Part shown: one piece after another, positions 25,101 through 33,649 of the stretch
How positions within the stretch are numbered: the stretch's first letter is position 1
Layout: every line of letters starts with the position of its first letter
Source of the DNA: Mesotoga sp. Brook.08.105.5.1
GTDB lineage: Bacteria > Thermotogota > Thermotogae > Petrotogales > Kosmotogaceae
NCBI RefSeq assembly: GCF_002752635.1
Contig: NZ_AYTW01000005.1
Coordinates: 124,001 to 188,000, forward strand
Length of the DNA stretch: 64,000 bases
Direction of reading: 5' to 3'
Notes under the pieces: model-generated
Told to the model about the DNA's origin: nothing
What the model saw: the letters and a program-made list of their open reading frames with translations, nothing else
Databases searched by the model: none
Program-made: the position numbers and the translations under genes

Positions 25101-26231
25101 CTAGCGGCCAGTCCAGTCCAGGCTCCATTTAAACGATTGAGTTAGAAGCTGGACACTTTCTAGATCGGATTTTGAAAGGTCGTCCAGCATTCTGTTCATA
25201 GCATCTCTAAAGGCGTATTGTGTGTTTCCTGAACGGATCTCCATGAGACATTCTACAGTAGCTGCGAACTGATCGGCTGCCCACACAATTCTGCCTTCCA
25301 ATGATTCAAATGGATCCAGCATTCTGAGTTTAAGCTCTTTGATAAGTTCATCGGGCATTCCGTCCAGCAGGTTCTCGGTAACCATCTGCTCTTCAACTTG
25401 AGCGATCACCTCATCAAATCCAGGGACTTTCTTCTTTGTTGGTGTGATTATGTCACCGGTCATGCTTTCTGGAATGTCGTGCAGAAGGGCGCGTTTTACA
25501 GATTCAACGGGGTTTATTGCAGTGCCTTTCTCCTCCTCAATACAGGAAAGAATGTATGCAGTTATTGTAACATAGGATGAATGGGCTGCTACAGTGGTTG
25601 GAACGTTTCTATTCAGCCGATTCCAGCGGACAGCTCTTAACAGAACGATCAAAGCGTTAGTGTAGCGTTCAAGCCATGGGGTGTCCATGATAAGGCGGTA
25701 TGGTTCGAAGTCTCTGAAGATTTCGATTCGTTTCTCGAGCCCTTTCAATGGTCGGCTGAAGAAGTCCGGGAAACTCCTTGCATGTAGGCCCGCCTCTAGT
25801 CTGGCAGACAAGAGATCTCCCGTCTGGATTATTTTGCCCTCGACAGAATCATCTTTTGAATTGACCATAGACAGATAGAATGGGTTGTGCCGTTCTTCGG
25901 GCAAGTATTGAACGATTTCCTCAACGGTTCTCGAAAAAACATCGTTCCATTTATCTGGTGAAAGAGATTTTATCAGAACCTTGGTGTCAACAGAGATGTC
26001 GGAAAGAAGGCATTTTGGCAGTTCCTTCAGAACCAGTCTCTGAAAGAGTTCCTCCTGGTTGATATCGAGGCCACTCAGCCTGGCCATCTCTGACATCAGT
26101 AAACTGTATTGGGCGGAGATGAAGGCATTCTCTGCTTCGTTAGTCCTTAGAAGAGTGGGTGTGTTGTTCCACCTATACATTGTGAAGAGATTTGTTGCGA
26201 GTTCTAGTAGCTTCACGTATCCTTGAAACAC
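25101..26231 (-). CDS. Tandem YfbR-like HD-domain protein, first repeat degenerate
   Basis: The 376-residue protein contains two related helical HD domains. The second (about residues 190-376) has the phosphohydrolase ligands: VAAHSSYVTI and RALLHDIPESMTGDIITPTK, as in YfbR-type 5'-deoxynucleotidases. The first (about 1-185) aligns with it: RWN is shared, NEAENAFISAQYSLLM replaces the His segment, and RLVLKELPKCLLSDISVDTK replaces the HD segment. Its metal ligands are therefore lost (HD to EL). The likely reaction of the active repeat is dephosphorylation of a nucleotide, but this is inference. GTG 26231 follows GGGGAGGTG. Confidence 0.75.
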   Translation of the reverse strand: MFQGYVKLLELATNLFTMYRWNNTPTLLRTNEAENAFISAQYSLLMSEMARLSGLDINQEELFQRLVLKELPKCLLSDISVDTKVLIKSLSPDKWNDVFSRTVEEIVQYLPEERHNPFYLSMVNSKDDSVEGKIIQTGDLLSARLEAGLHARSFPDFFSRPLKGLEKRIEIFRDFEPYRLIMDTPWLERYTNALIVLLRAVRWNRLNRNVPTTVAAHSSYVTITAYILSCIEEEKGTAINPVESVKRALLHDIPESMTGDIITPTKKKVPGFDEVIAQVEEQMVTENLLDGMPDELIKELKLRMLDPFESLEGRIVWAADQFAATVECLMEIRSGNTQYAFRDAMNRMLDDLSKSDLESVQLLTQSFKWSLDWTGR

Positions 26232-26269
26232 GGAGACACCTCCCCAGCAGGGTCAAAGATCACACTGAT

Positions 26270-26283
26270 ACAATTATAATTGT
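26270..26283. promoter_or_regulatory. 14-bp perfect palindrome containing TATAAT on both strands
   Basis: ACAATTATAATTGT lies in the 97-bp gap between the divergent HD gene and CBS-ACT gene. It reads TATAAT on the plus strand (26275-26280) and on the minus strand (26278-26273), so it may be a shared -10 region. No strong -35 hexamer is found for either direction at 16-18 bp. It resembles the interlocked -10 boxes at 16091-16100, which also read ATACAATTATAA. Confidence 0.4.
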
Positions 26284-26328
26284 TGTGTTGAGTAAAATAA
26301 AGTCTTTAGCAGGGAAAGAGGCGGTTTT

Positions 26329-26943
26329 ATGAACATTTGCAAATGGACAAACAGGACTTATCCACTGTTTAGTGATGACTGTACTGTAGGTGAGATTTTG
26401 AGCGACAGAAAGTCGGCTGGGCTCACGTATATAATCTCGGTGGATAGTGACGGGCGACTGGCAGGCGTTGCAAAAGTGGATGATATCAAAGATGTTGATC
26501 CTGCAACGCCCGTTTCAGAGGTTATTACAGAACCGGTCTTCTACTGTCGAGACTCTGATTTCATTGAAGATGCCGCACTAATGCTTATCGAGAGTCATGA
26601 CTATGTTCTTCCTGTAGTTGACAATGATTTTTTGGTGGTGGGAGCTATCGGAGTCTTCGAGATTCTTGAAGGCCTGATGGAGTTCACTGCAATGGACAAG
26701 CCAGGAACAAGAGTCTCTGTCATTCTGGAGGACAAGCCAGGAGCGTTGCGAGATGTTGTAGATTACCTTGCCGAAAGAGAGGTAAATATCCTTTCGATAA
26801 TCACGTCAGCGGCAGAATCAGATGATGAAAGACGGGTCGTTATCAGAACAGATGAGTCGGACATAGGAATGATCGCTGAAATACTTCAAGAAAAGGGCGT
26901 TTCTTTTGAGAGCATAAGTGAAGAGGAGGGTTTTGGTGTCTGA
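26329..26943 (+). CDS. CBS-pair plus ACT domain protein (AcuB-like)
   Basis: The 204-residue protein has two CBS motifs (about residues 10-125) and a C-terminal ACT domain (about 128-200) containing VILEDKPGALRDVVDYLAER. CBS pairs bind adenosine nucleotides and ACT domains bind amino acids or other small ligands, so it is probably a sensor. The first CBS domain looks degenerate. The target is unknown. The gene overlaps uppP by eight bases, and its start ATG 26329 has GGCGG nearby but a weak SD. Confidence 0.8.
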   Translation: MNICKWTNRTYPLFSDDCTVGEILSDRKSAGLTYIISVDSDGRLAGVAKVDDIKDVDPATPVSEVITEPVFYCRDSDFIEDAALMLIESHDYVLPVVDNDFLVVGAIGVFEILEGLMEFTAMDKPGTRVSVILEDKPGALRDVVDYLAEREVNILSIITSAAESDDERRVVIRTDESDIGMIAEILQEKGVSFESISEEEGFGV

Positions 26944-27724
26944 TTTTGCAAGTTACCTCATTCTAGGTGCGGTTCAGGGAGCAACTGAATTTCTTCCAGT
27001 TTCGTCTTCTGGACATCTGACTATTTTTTCAAGTTTTCTTAATGTTCCGCTCGATGTTGAATCTAAGGCGGCGTTTTTTGCTGTATTGCATCTTGCAACA
27101 TTCTTTGCCGTTTTGTTGTTCACATTTAAGGATGTATGGACCATATTCTCTGGTTTGGGTAAGCCAGAAAAGAGGGACTCTTCAATCAGGTATATATTGT
27201 TGCTTCTGATTGCGACCATTCCGGCAGTTATAGCTGGTTTTCTGCTGGAGGACGAGATAAAGCTACTGTTTTCAGATGTAGCCTTTGCATCTACCATGTT
27301 GTTTGTGACCGCGACTATGTTGTTCATATCGGATAGGCTTAAGGGTGATCGCAAGATATTGGATCTCTCTATTGCAGGGGCTCTTTCAATCGGTATCTTT
27401 CAGGCGGCGGCTATAGTTCCGGGGATATCCAGGAGTGGTTTCACCATCTTCGGAGCCTTACTTGTCGGTATGGTTAGAAGAGACGCCGTTAGATTCTCGT
27501 TCCTCTTGAGCCTCCCGGTTACTCTAGGAGCAGGTCTTCTGGAGCTTTCAAGAGTTAATCTTCCTGTCAGTACGGTTCTATTGTCTTCCATTCTTGCTTT
27601 CCTGACCGGAGTAATGGGACTGTGGCTTCTCAAGAAACTTGTTCTGAAGCGACGTCTGAGTTTGTTTGCCGTTTACTGTATAATTATAGGGACAGTAGGT
27701 TTGATTTTTCGAGGAGTGATGTAA
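26936..27724 (+). CDS. uppP: Undecaprenyl-diphosphatase
   Basis: UppP (BacA) recycles the lipid carrier undecaprenyl diphosphate for cell-wall synthesis. The 262-residue polytopic protein carries the catalytic GAVQGATEFLPVSSSGHL at its N terminus and PGISRSGFTI in the second half. Eight TM helices are expected. The start is GTG 26936 (MSDFASYLILG) after AGGAGGG; the frame is open to 26918 but that would place the SD inside the gene. It overlaps the CBS-ACT gene. Confidence 0.95.
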   Translation: MSDFASYLILGAVQGATEFLPVSSSGHLTIFSSFLNVPLDVESKAAFFAVLHLATFFAVLLFTFKDVWTIFSGLGKPEKRDSSIRYILLLLIATIPAVIAGFLLEDEIKLLFSDVAFASTMLFVTATMLFISDRLKGDRKILDLSIAGALSIGIFQAAAIVPGISRSGFTIFGALLVGMVRRDAVRFSFLLSLPVTLGAGLLELSRVNLPVSTVLLSSILAFLTGVMGLWLLKKLVLKRRLSLFAVYCIIIGTVGLIFRGVM

Positions 27725-27725
27725 C

Positions 27726-28346
27726 TTGGACTTGAATCTCCTCTTTCCCGGCAGTTTGGTATATGTGCCGGGAATGCTGGATTCTCCAACGAGTAGCTGT
27801 GTTCTTCTTGTGGAAGATGAAAAAAAGATTCTCGTCGATCCGGGCGGTTTCCCTTCTCTAGAGATTCTTGAAGATAGACTGACTTCTCTGGGTCTTTCCC
27901 CAGATGGAATTACCGACATATTTCTGACTCACTTTCATCTAGACCACGCCTTCAACAGCATGTTTTTCCCGAACGCAAAAGTTCATCTGCATGAGAGTTA
28001 CAGTAGCAGAGACTACGGTTCGTTTGGTCCAATAGTTGGAGCCATGTACCAGAAGATAGTTCTCTCCTGGAATAGAGTCGAGCCGTTCAGGAATGGAGAC
28101 ATGCTTCTAGATTCAGTAGAAGTTCTGGAGTCTCCTTTTCACTCGAGAGATCATGTTTCTTTTTTTCTTGAAACAAGTAATTGTGGCAATGTCTTTATTT
28201 GTGGAGATATATGCACAAGGCAAATACAGTATCACGAAATGCGAAAAGGTATGCGGACAGACGAGGCCGCTGCTTTCGTAATGAAGTACTTCGACATGGC
28301 AGATACTGTGATCTTTTCTCATGACCTGCCGATATTCAAGAGGTGA
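27726..28346 (+). CDS. Metallo-beta-lactamase-fold hydrolase
   Basis: The 206-residue protein has the MBL metal site: THFHLDHAFN in the middle, a further His in SPFHSRDHVSF, Asp in FICGDIC and His in IFSHDLP. The fold covers thioesterases, phosphodiesterases and other hydrolases; the substrate is unknown. TTG 27726 follows GAGGAGTGAT. It sits between uppP and glgA, with a 4-bp gap to glgA, suggesting co-translation with the sugar genes. Confidence 0.85.
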   Translation: MDLNLLFPGSLVYVPGMLDSPTSSCVLLVEDEKKILVDPGGFPSLEILEDRLTSLGLSPDGITDIFLTHFHLDHAFNSMFFPNAKVHLHESYSSRDYGSFGPIVGAMYQKIVLSWNRVEPFRNGDMLLDSVEVLESPFHSRDHVSFFLETSNCGNVFICGDICTRQIQYHEMRKGMRTDEAAAFVMKYFDMADTVIFSHDLPIFKR

Positions 28347-28350
28347 TTAC

Positions 28351-29757
28351 ATGAGAGTGCTGTTTGTTTCTTACGAAGTGTATCCATTAGCAAAAGTAGG
28401 AGGTCTTGCTGATGTAGCTGGATCCCTTCCGAAGTACTTGAAAGAGCTGGGAGTGGATGTTGATATATTAATGCCTCTTCATGGATCGATAGATAGAAGC
28501 GTTTTATCAAAGACGGGAAGGGTCCAGAAGACAAGATTCTTAAGAAGCCCTCGCTTCTTTGATATCTATAAGACTAAATTGCCTCAAAGTGAAGTGAGTG
28601 TCTTTCTGCTGAGAAATGAAGATCTTATGGACTCCAAGGAGGTCTATGGCTCATCCGATTTAGCTCTTCAAGCAATGAGCTTTTCCGATGCAGCCACGTC
28701 CTTTGCGATTGAGCAAGGTTATGATATCGTTCATCTCAACGACTGGCATACCGGTCTCATGGCAGTCTATCTTAAGCAAGCCGAAGCCGGAATTAAAACA
28801 GTCCTCTCAATTCATAACTTAGCTTATCAAGGTGTCTATGAAGACAGTTATTTTGAACTCTCGGGGATTAAGAAAGATTATCAAAAAGATATTTCGGTGC
28901 AAGAAGGCCTCAATTTCCTTAAGGCGGGCATTGAATTCTCCGATAAGCTTAGTACGGTCTCCCCTACCTACGCAAAAGAAATCCAGACTCCTGAGTACGG
29001 TGCGGGGCTGGAGGCAATCCTTTCCAGAAGGAACAATGATCTGGTTGGAATATTAAATGGAATCGATTATTCCGAATACGATCCCGAAAACGACAAGCGT
29101 TTGTGGGCTAACTTCGGTCTTGATAATCTTAAGAACAAGAAGAGAAACAAATGCAATCTGCAGAAATTGGTAGGTCTTCCCAGAAACAATACGGCAGTTA
29201 TTGGATTGATCTCAAGACTTGTTGATCAGAAAGGGCTCGACCTAATAGAGGAGATTAAGGATGATCTGATGAAGCTTCCCGTCCAACTAATAGTTCTGGG
29301 GACTGGTGAGAGGAAATACGAACTCATGTTTAAGGAGCTTGAAGAAGCTTATCCAGATAGGGTAGCTGCAAAGCTAACCTTCGATTTGGATCTTGCCCAG
29401 AAGATTTACGGGGGCGCAGATATGTTCTTGATGCCTTCCAGATATGAACCTTGCGGCTTGGGTCAGATGTTTGCCATGCGGTATGGGACGATCCCTGTAG
29501 TTAGATTCACCGGTGGATTGGCAGATACAGTGAAGGAATTTGACGGTTTGAATTCCGGAAATGGTTTTGGTTTTTCTGATTACAAAGCTAGTAGACTTCT
29601 TGAAGCAATTGAAAGAGCTATCGAAGTATACAGTCGGCCGGACTGCTGGAGGAAAGTAGTGTACAATGCCATGAGTGAGGACTTTTCTTGGAACGCTTCG
29701 GCGAAGAATTACATATCTCTATACAGCGAGATGCTGGAGGTCAAAGGTAATGCCTGA
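28351..29757 (+). CDS. glgA: Glycogen synthase (ADP-glucose type)
   Basis: GlgA (GT5) elongates alpha-1,4-glucan from ADP-glucose. The 468-residue protein has KVGGLADVAGSLPKYL near the N terminus, HLNDWHTGL, SIHNLAYQG, GILNGIDYSEY, and the C-terminal GT-B block PSRYEPCGLGQMFAMRYG. These mark the bacterial glycogen synthase family. ATG 28351 follows AGAGGTGAT; the frame extends 10 codons upstream into the MBL gene. The 3' end overlaps galT by eight bases. Together with pgm it suggests glycogen turnover. Confidence 0.95.
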   Translation: MRVLFVSYEVYPLAKVGGLADVAGSLPKYLKELGVDVDILMPLHGSIDRSVLSKTGRVQKTRFLRSPRFFDIYKTKLPQSEVSVFLLRNEDLMDSKEVYGSSDLALQAMSFSDAATSFAIEQGYDIVHLNDWHTGLMAVYLKQAEAGIKTVLSIHNLAYQGVYEDSYFELSGIKKDYQKDISVQEGLNFLKAGIEFSDKLSTVSPTYAKEIQTPEYGAGLEAILSRRNNDLVGILNGIDYSEYDPENDKRLWANFGLDNLKNKKRNKCNLQKLVGLPRNNTAVIGLISRLVDQKGLDLIEEIKDDLMKLPVQLIVLGTGERKYELMFKELEEAYPDRVAAKLTFDLDLAQKIYGGADMFLMPSRYEPCGLGQMFAMRYGTIPVVRFTGGLADTVKEFDGLNSGNGFGFSDYKASRLLEAIERAIEVYSRPDCWRKVVYNAMSEDFSWNASAKNYISLYSEMLEVKGNA

Positions 29758-30757
29758 ATTAAGAAAGGATCCGATAATAAAGAGATGGGTAATAATAGCT
29801 ACTGAAAGAGCTAGAAGGCCTCATGATTTCATAAATGCCAGAGAGAAAGCGGAATCGGCTTTCTGTCCGTTTGATTACGGAAATGAGCACACCACTCCAC
29901 CTGAAGTCATGGCTTTCAGACCTGCGGATACTACGAAAGACAGCCCGGGATGGTGGGTTAGGGTAGTTCAGAACAAGTTTCCAGCTCTTGATTCAAGTAC
30001 AGAACCGGATCGCTTTGGCCATGGAATGTACGATGTTATAAAGGGTTTTGGAACGCATGAAGTGATTATCGAGACACCTGATCATAACGCATCTATGGCT
30101 ACTCTATCGTATGAGCAGGTTAGGGAAGTGATCTGGGCATACAAAGAACGTCATCAGGTGCTTGAAAAGGATAATAGGATCAAATACGTGTTGATATTCA
30201 AGAACCATGGAAGAGAAGCTGGGGCATCCCTGATGCACTCCCACAGTCAGTTGATAGCTACTCCAATTGTGCCTAAGAGAGTTGCTGAAGAGATCGCTGG
30301 TGCTGCAGACTACTACCGTTTCAGAGAAAGATGCGTTTACTGCGATATGGTTAACCAGGAAGGACTGGAAGGGACGAGAGTGGTTGAGGAGAATAATGAT
30401 TTTGTTGCTTTCGAACCATTTGCTGCAAGGTTTCCTTTTGAGACCTGGATCGTTCCGAAGGTTCATAAAGACAATTTCGGAGAGATCTCTGCTTCTCAGA
30501 TCGATAGTTTTTCTGTGATACTTAAGAATATGTTGCTGAGGATTCACAAGGCTCTCGATAATCCGCCCTACAATTTCATGTTGCATACGGGAATCAAGGG
30601 TATGGAGCAATCCGCTCACTATCACTGGCATCTGGAGATAGTTCCAAGACTCACAAGGGTCGCTGGTTTTGAGTGGGGTTCAGGCTTCTACATAAACCCT
30701 ATGCCTCCCGAGCATGCTGCGATGTATCTTCGAGAGGTCAGGATTGAGGAGGAGTAG
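29750..30757 (+). CDS. galT: Galactose-1-phosphate uridylyltransferase
   Basis: GalT transfers UMP between UDP-glucose and galactose 1-phosphate. The 335-residue protein shows DPIIKRWVIIATERARRP, VQNKFPAL, KNHGREAGASLMHSHSQL with the nucleophilic His in HSHSQ, CVYCDMV (second zinc pair), and HYHWHLEIVPR. The first zinc pair, usually CPFC, reads CPFD, so one Cys ligand is replaced by Asp. The start ATG 29750 (MPELRKDPI) overlaps the glgA stop. It is part of a glgA-galT run; galK and galE are not in the window. Confidence 0.93.
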   Translation: MPELRKDPIIKRWVIIATERARRPHDFINAREKAESAFCPFDYGNEHTTPPEVMAFRPADTTKDSPGWWVRVVQNKFPALDSSTEPDRFGHGMYDVIKGFGTHEVIIETPDHNASMATLSYEQVREVIWAYKERHQVLEKDNRIKYVLIFKNHGREAGASLMHSHSQLIATPIVPKRVAEEIAGAADYYRFRERCVYCDMVNQEGLEGTRVVEENNDFVAFEPFAARFPFETWIVPKVHKDNFGEISASQIDSFSVILKNMLLRIHKALDNPPYNFMLHTGIKGMEQSAHYHWHLEIVPRLTRVAGFEWGSGFYINPMPPEHAAMYLREVRIEEE

Positions 30758-30758
30758 A

Positions 30759-31058
30759 ATGGAAACCAGAATAAGTGATGAACTGCTGAAGCATCTTGAA
30801 GGACTTGCAAAATTCGAACTGAGTGAACAGGAGCGCGTGAGTCTTAAGAAGGACATCGAAGAGGTTCTGCAGTACATGACGCTTCTAGATCAAGTTGATC
30901 CCAGTGCCGATGAAATGATATCTCCAGTCGAGAAGAGTCTTGAACCAAGAGAAGACGCTCCGATGGAATTTGAAGGTGCAAAGCTAATTCGTGATCTTTT
31001 TCCTGAGCGGGAAGGAGACTATCTCAAAGTTCCAAGGATATACAAAGGGGAGAAATGA
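30759..31058 (+). CDS. gatC: Asp-tRNA(Asn)/Glu-tRNA(Gln) amidotransferase subunit C
   Basis: GatC stabilises the GatAB amidotransferase, which makes Gln-tRNA and Asn-tRNA from mischarged precursors. The 99-residue protein has the family pattern LLKHLEGLAKFELSEQE near the N terminus and SPVEKSLEPREDAP in the second half. ATG 30759 follows GAGGAGGAG. gatA and gatB are not in the window. The stop overlaps the yraN start as ATGA. Confidence 0.9.
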   Translation: METRISDELLKHLEGLAKFELSEQERVSLKKDIEEVLQYMTLLDQVDPSADEMISPVEKSLEPREDAPMEFEGAKLIRDLFPEREGDYLKVPRIYKGEK

Positions 31059-31393
31059 GCAACGCTTCTGGTAAAAGATATGAAGAACTTGCTTGCAGGT
31101 ATCTTAAGAAGTCAGGATACAAGATAATTGCGAGAAATATCTCGTATAGATTTGGTGAGATAGATATTGTTGCATTTGAAGGAAGGACGATGGTCTTTGT
31201 TGAAGTCAAGGGAGGGAGTTCTTTCAGATTGCCGAGATACAGAGTTGACGAAAGAAAGCTAAGGCGACTCGAGTTGGCTGCCCAGAGATACATATCAACT
31301 GAAAAGCCAACCTTTAGTGAAACAAGGCTTGACGTTATTGAGGTTTTGAATGATGGGGAAGTAAATCATTTGAAAGCAGTTGGAAGGTGGTAG
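31055..31393 (+). CDS. yraN: YraN/UPF0102 endonuclease-like protein
   Basis: The 112-residue protein has the PD-(D/E)xK-like core of UPF0102: GKRYEELACRYLKKSGYKI, RNISYRFGEIDIVAF and MVFVEVKGG. These predicted nuclease residues are intact, but the biological role is unknown. In other bacteria the gene often neighbours rnhB or rRNA-modification genes; here it follows gatC and precedes pgm. ATG 31055 overlaps the gatC stop. Confidence 0.9.
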   Translation: MSNASGKRYEELACRYLKKSGYKIIARNISYRFGEIDIVAFEGRTMVFVEVKGGSSFRLPRYRVDERKLRRLELAAQRYISTEKPTFSETRLDVIEVLNDGEVNHLKAVGRW

Positions 31394-31394
31394 T

Positions 31395-33044
31395 GTGCTT
31401 AGAAATAGCCAGAGAATCTTTGAAGAGTACGAAAGATGGCTTAAGAATTCTACGGAAGAGATGAAGGAAGAGCTCAAGATGCTTTCACCGGAAGAAGTTA
31501 GGGATAGGTTTGCTCTGGATCTCGAGTTCGGTACCGGTGGAATGCGAGGGGTTCTTGGTGCCGGAACAAATCGTATGAACATTTTCACAATAAGAAGAGC
31601 TTCTCTTGGCTTCGGTCGCTGGATTTCTGATAAGTACATAGATCCGTCAGTAGTAATAGCCTTTGATACAAGGCACAAATCTTCTCGTTTCGCTGAAGTG
31701 TCGGCCGAGGTCCTCTCCTCAATAGGTATCAAGGTTCACATTTTTGCTGAGCCAATGCCTGTCCCAGTCCTAAGTTTTGCGGTTAGGGAGCTTAAGGCAA
31801 GTGGAGGAATTGTAATTACTGCCAGTCACAATCCACCTCAGTACAATGGCTTTAAGGTCTACACTTCAGATGGAACTCAAGCGGTTCCCCGTTACGCTGA
31901 AGAGATAATTCAAAGCGTTAATGGATCAGACTTTTTCGAAAACTACTCGCCGAAGAGAGAGATAATTTATAACATACCGAACTCTGTTCTTGATGGATTT
32001 TTGGAGATTGTGAAGGAAAACGTTCTCCACCTTTGTAACGATTTTGAATCAATTAGCGTTGTTTATTCCCCTCTTCATGGAACCGGCAACTACCCTGTCT
32101 ACAAGACACTTTCCGATCTTGGCCACAGAGTGAAACGTGTCGAGGAGCAGGCTATACCTGATGGTAGCTTCCCAACCGTGAAGAGTCCAAACCCGGAAGA
32201 TCCGAAAGCATTTTCTATGGCTCTTGATGTTGCAGGTGAAACCGATGCCGATCTTCTGATTGCGACGGATCCGGATTGCGATAGGTTGGGCATAATGGTA
32301 AGGCAAGATGGAAAGTACATCGCGATCAATGGAAATCAAACAGGCGTGATAATGACCCATTTCATTCTTGAGAGATTGAAAGGGTCCCTGCCTGACGATG
32401 CGTTTATTGTGAAGACGATAGTTTCAACGGATTTGGTTAAGAGTATCGCTGCTCGAAGCGGTGTAAAAGTAAGAGAGACCCTAACCGGGTTCAAGTACAT
32501 TGGAGAGATCATTGAGAAATCAGAAATCGAAGGAAGAGGAAAGTATCTTTTCGGTTTCGAGGAGAGCTACGGCTCTCTCTACGGAAGGCATGCAAGAGAC
32601 AAAGATGCTGTTAGCGCTGCTGCTCTTGCCTGTACAATCGCGGGCTTCTTGAAGCGGTCAGGACTTTCATTGATAGAGTATCTTGAAGAGATCTATAAGG
32701 AGTTCGGTTATTATCTCGAGGCACTCGTTAACAAGGATTACGAAGGCATAGAGGGAAAGGAAAGAATAGAAGCAATCATGAAAGGGCTTAGGGAAAGTAG
32801 GCCATCTGCAATTGGGGGTTTTAGGGTAAGAAAATTCAAAGACTATATGGAAGACTCGGGTGATCTCCCCACGGCCGATGTGATTTCTATGGAGATGGAG
32901 GATGGTTCTAAGATTATTGTAAGACCTTCGGGGACAGAACCAAAAATCAAATTCTATCTCATGGCAAAGGGAGTAACCAATGATGAAGCAAGAAGAAAAA
33001 TCGATGAGCTAAAAGAACTGATCGAAGGGATTGTAGGCCTATGA
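31395..33044 (+). CDS. pgm: Phosphoglucomutase/phosphomannomutase family (PGM2-like)
   Basis: The 549-residue alpha-D-phosphohexomutase interconverts sugar 1- and 6-phosphates, probably glucose. Family landmarks are GTGGMRGVLG, the phosphoserine loop TASHNPPQYNGFKVY, the metal loop ATDPDCDRLGIM, the sugar loop GFEESYG and the phosphate site RPSGTEPKIKFY. The start is GTG 31395 after GGAAGGTGG; a TTG at 31380 lies upstream of that SD. It links glycogen synthesis by glgA and galactose use by galT to glycolysis. Its TGA overlaps the next start as ATGA. Confidence 0.92.
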   Translation: MLRNSQRIFEEYERWLKNSTEEMKEELKMLSPEEVRDRFALDLEFGTGGMRGVLGAGTNRMNIFTIRRASLGFGRWISDKYIDPSVVIAFDTRHKSSRFAEVSAEVLSSIGIKVHIFAEPMPVPVLSFAVRELKASGGIVITASHNPPQYNGFKVYTSDGTQAVPRYAEEIIQSVNGSDFFENYSPKREIIYNIPNSVLDGFLEIVKENVLHLCNDFESISVVYSPLHGTGNYPVYKTLSDLGHRVKRVEEQAIPDGSFPTVKSPNPEDPKAFSMALDVAGETDADLLIATDPDCDRLGIMVRQDGKYIAINGNQTGVIMTHFILERLKGSLPDDAFIVKTIVSTDLVKSIAARSGVKVRETLTGFKYIGEIIEKSEIEGRGKYLFGFEESYGSLYGRHARDKDAVSAAALACTIAGFLKRSGLSLIEYLEEIYKEFGYYLEALVNKDYEGIEGKERIEAIMKGLRESRPSAIGGFRVRKFKDYMEDSGDLPTADVISMEMEDGSKIIVRPSGTEPKIKFYLMAKGVTNDEARRKIDELKELIEGIVGL

Positions 33045-33649
33045 ATTACAGGTACGCTCACATTTTGTACCGTGGGGATGATTTTCTCTCTCCAAAGAGA
33101 GCAACATTTGATCACAGAACTAAGACAGGCTTTATGACCACGTGGTCCACTGAGCATTCAACCGATTTACTCAAACACAAATACTGGAGTTGTCTTAGCG
33201 CTTATGGCCTTGAAAGTGCTACTAGACGCAAGATCTCTTTCGAAAGAAAGCACAGTGATGCGAACCTTCTTTACTTCAAGTACGAGCTGGAAGTTCCTGA
33301 AGCGCTTGAAGGTTACTTCGATCCAACGATACTCGAAGTGCTTTCTAAGAATCTTTCCGTAAGAGAGACAACTGAGGAAGTCTATAAAATGCTTAAGGAT
33401 TATGAAGAGGGAACTCTGAGATTTAATGATCAGGGCTTTTCCTCATGGCTTGCAGGAAAAGTTGGAGGCCTTCTGCTAAGTGATGGCGAGAAGAAGGAGC
33501 TTGAAAACTCCTTGATAAAGTACGTCGAGACCATAGTTGGAAGGGTTTTGTGGACTGTTTATAATGGGGATTTACAGAGAATGGGAAAGGACCTCTCTTC
33601 AATGGTTTATCTCTACACCGAGATGCTAGATCTTACGGGTTCAAAATGA
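33041..33649 (+). CDS. Protein of unknown function
   Basis: The 202-residue product is soluble and has no signal peptide, TM helix or motif I recognise. It begins [14 protein letters not shown] and is rich in charged helical sequence with several aromatic residues. ATG 33041 overlaps the pgm stop, and its end overlaps truA by four bases (ATGA), so it is translated within this operon. The tight coupling suggests a real cellular protein rather than a spurious frame. Confidence 0.7.
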   Translation: MNYRYAHILYRGDDFLSPKRATFDHRTKTGFMTTWSTEHSTDLLKHKYWSCLSAYGLESATRRKISFERKHSDANLLYFKYELEVPEALEGYFDPTILEVLSKNLSVRETTEEVYKMLKDYEEGTLRFNDQGFSSWLAGKVGGLLLSDGEKKELENSLIKYVETIVGRVLWTVYNGDLQRMGKDLSSMVYLYTEMLDLTGSK

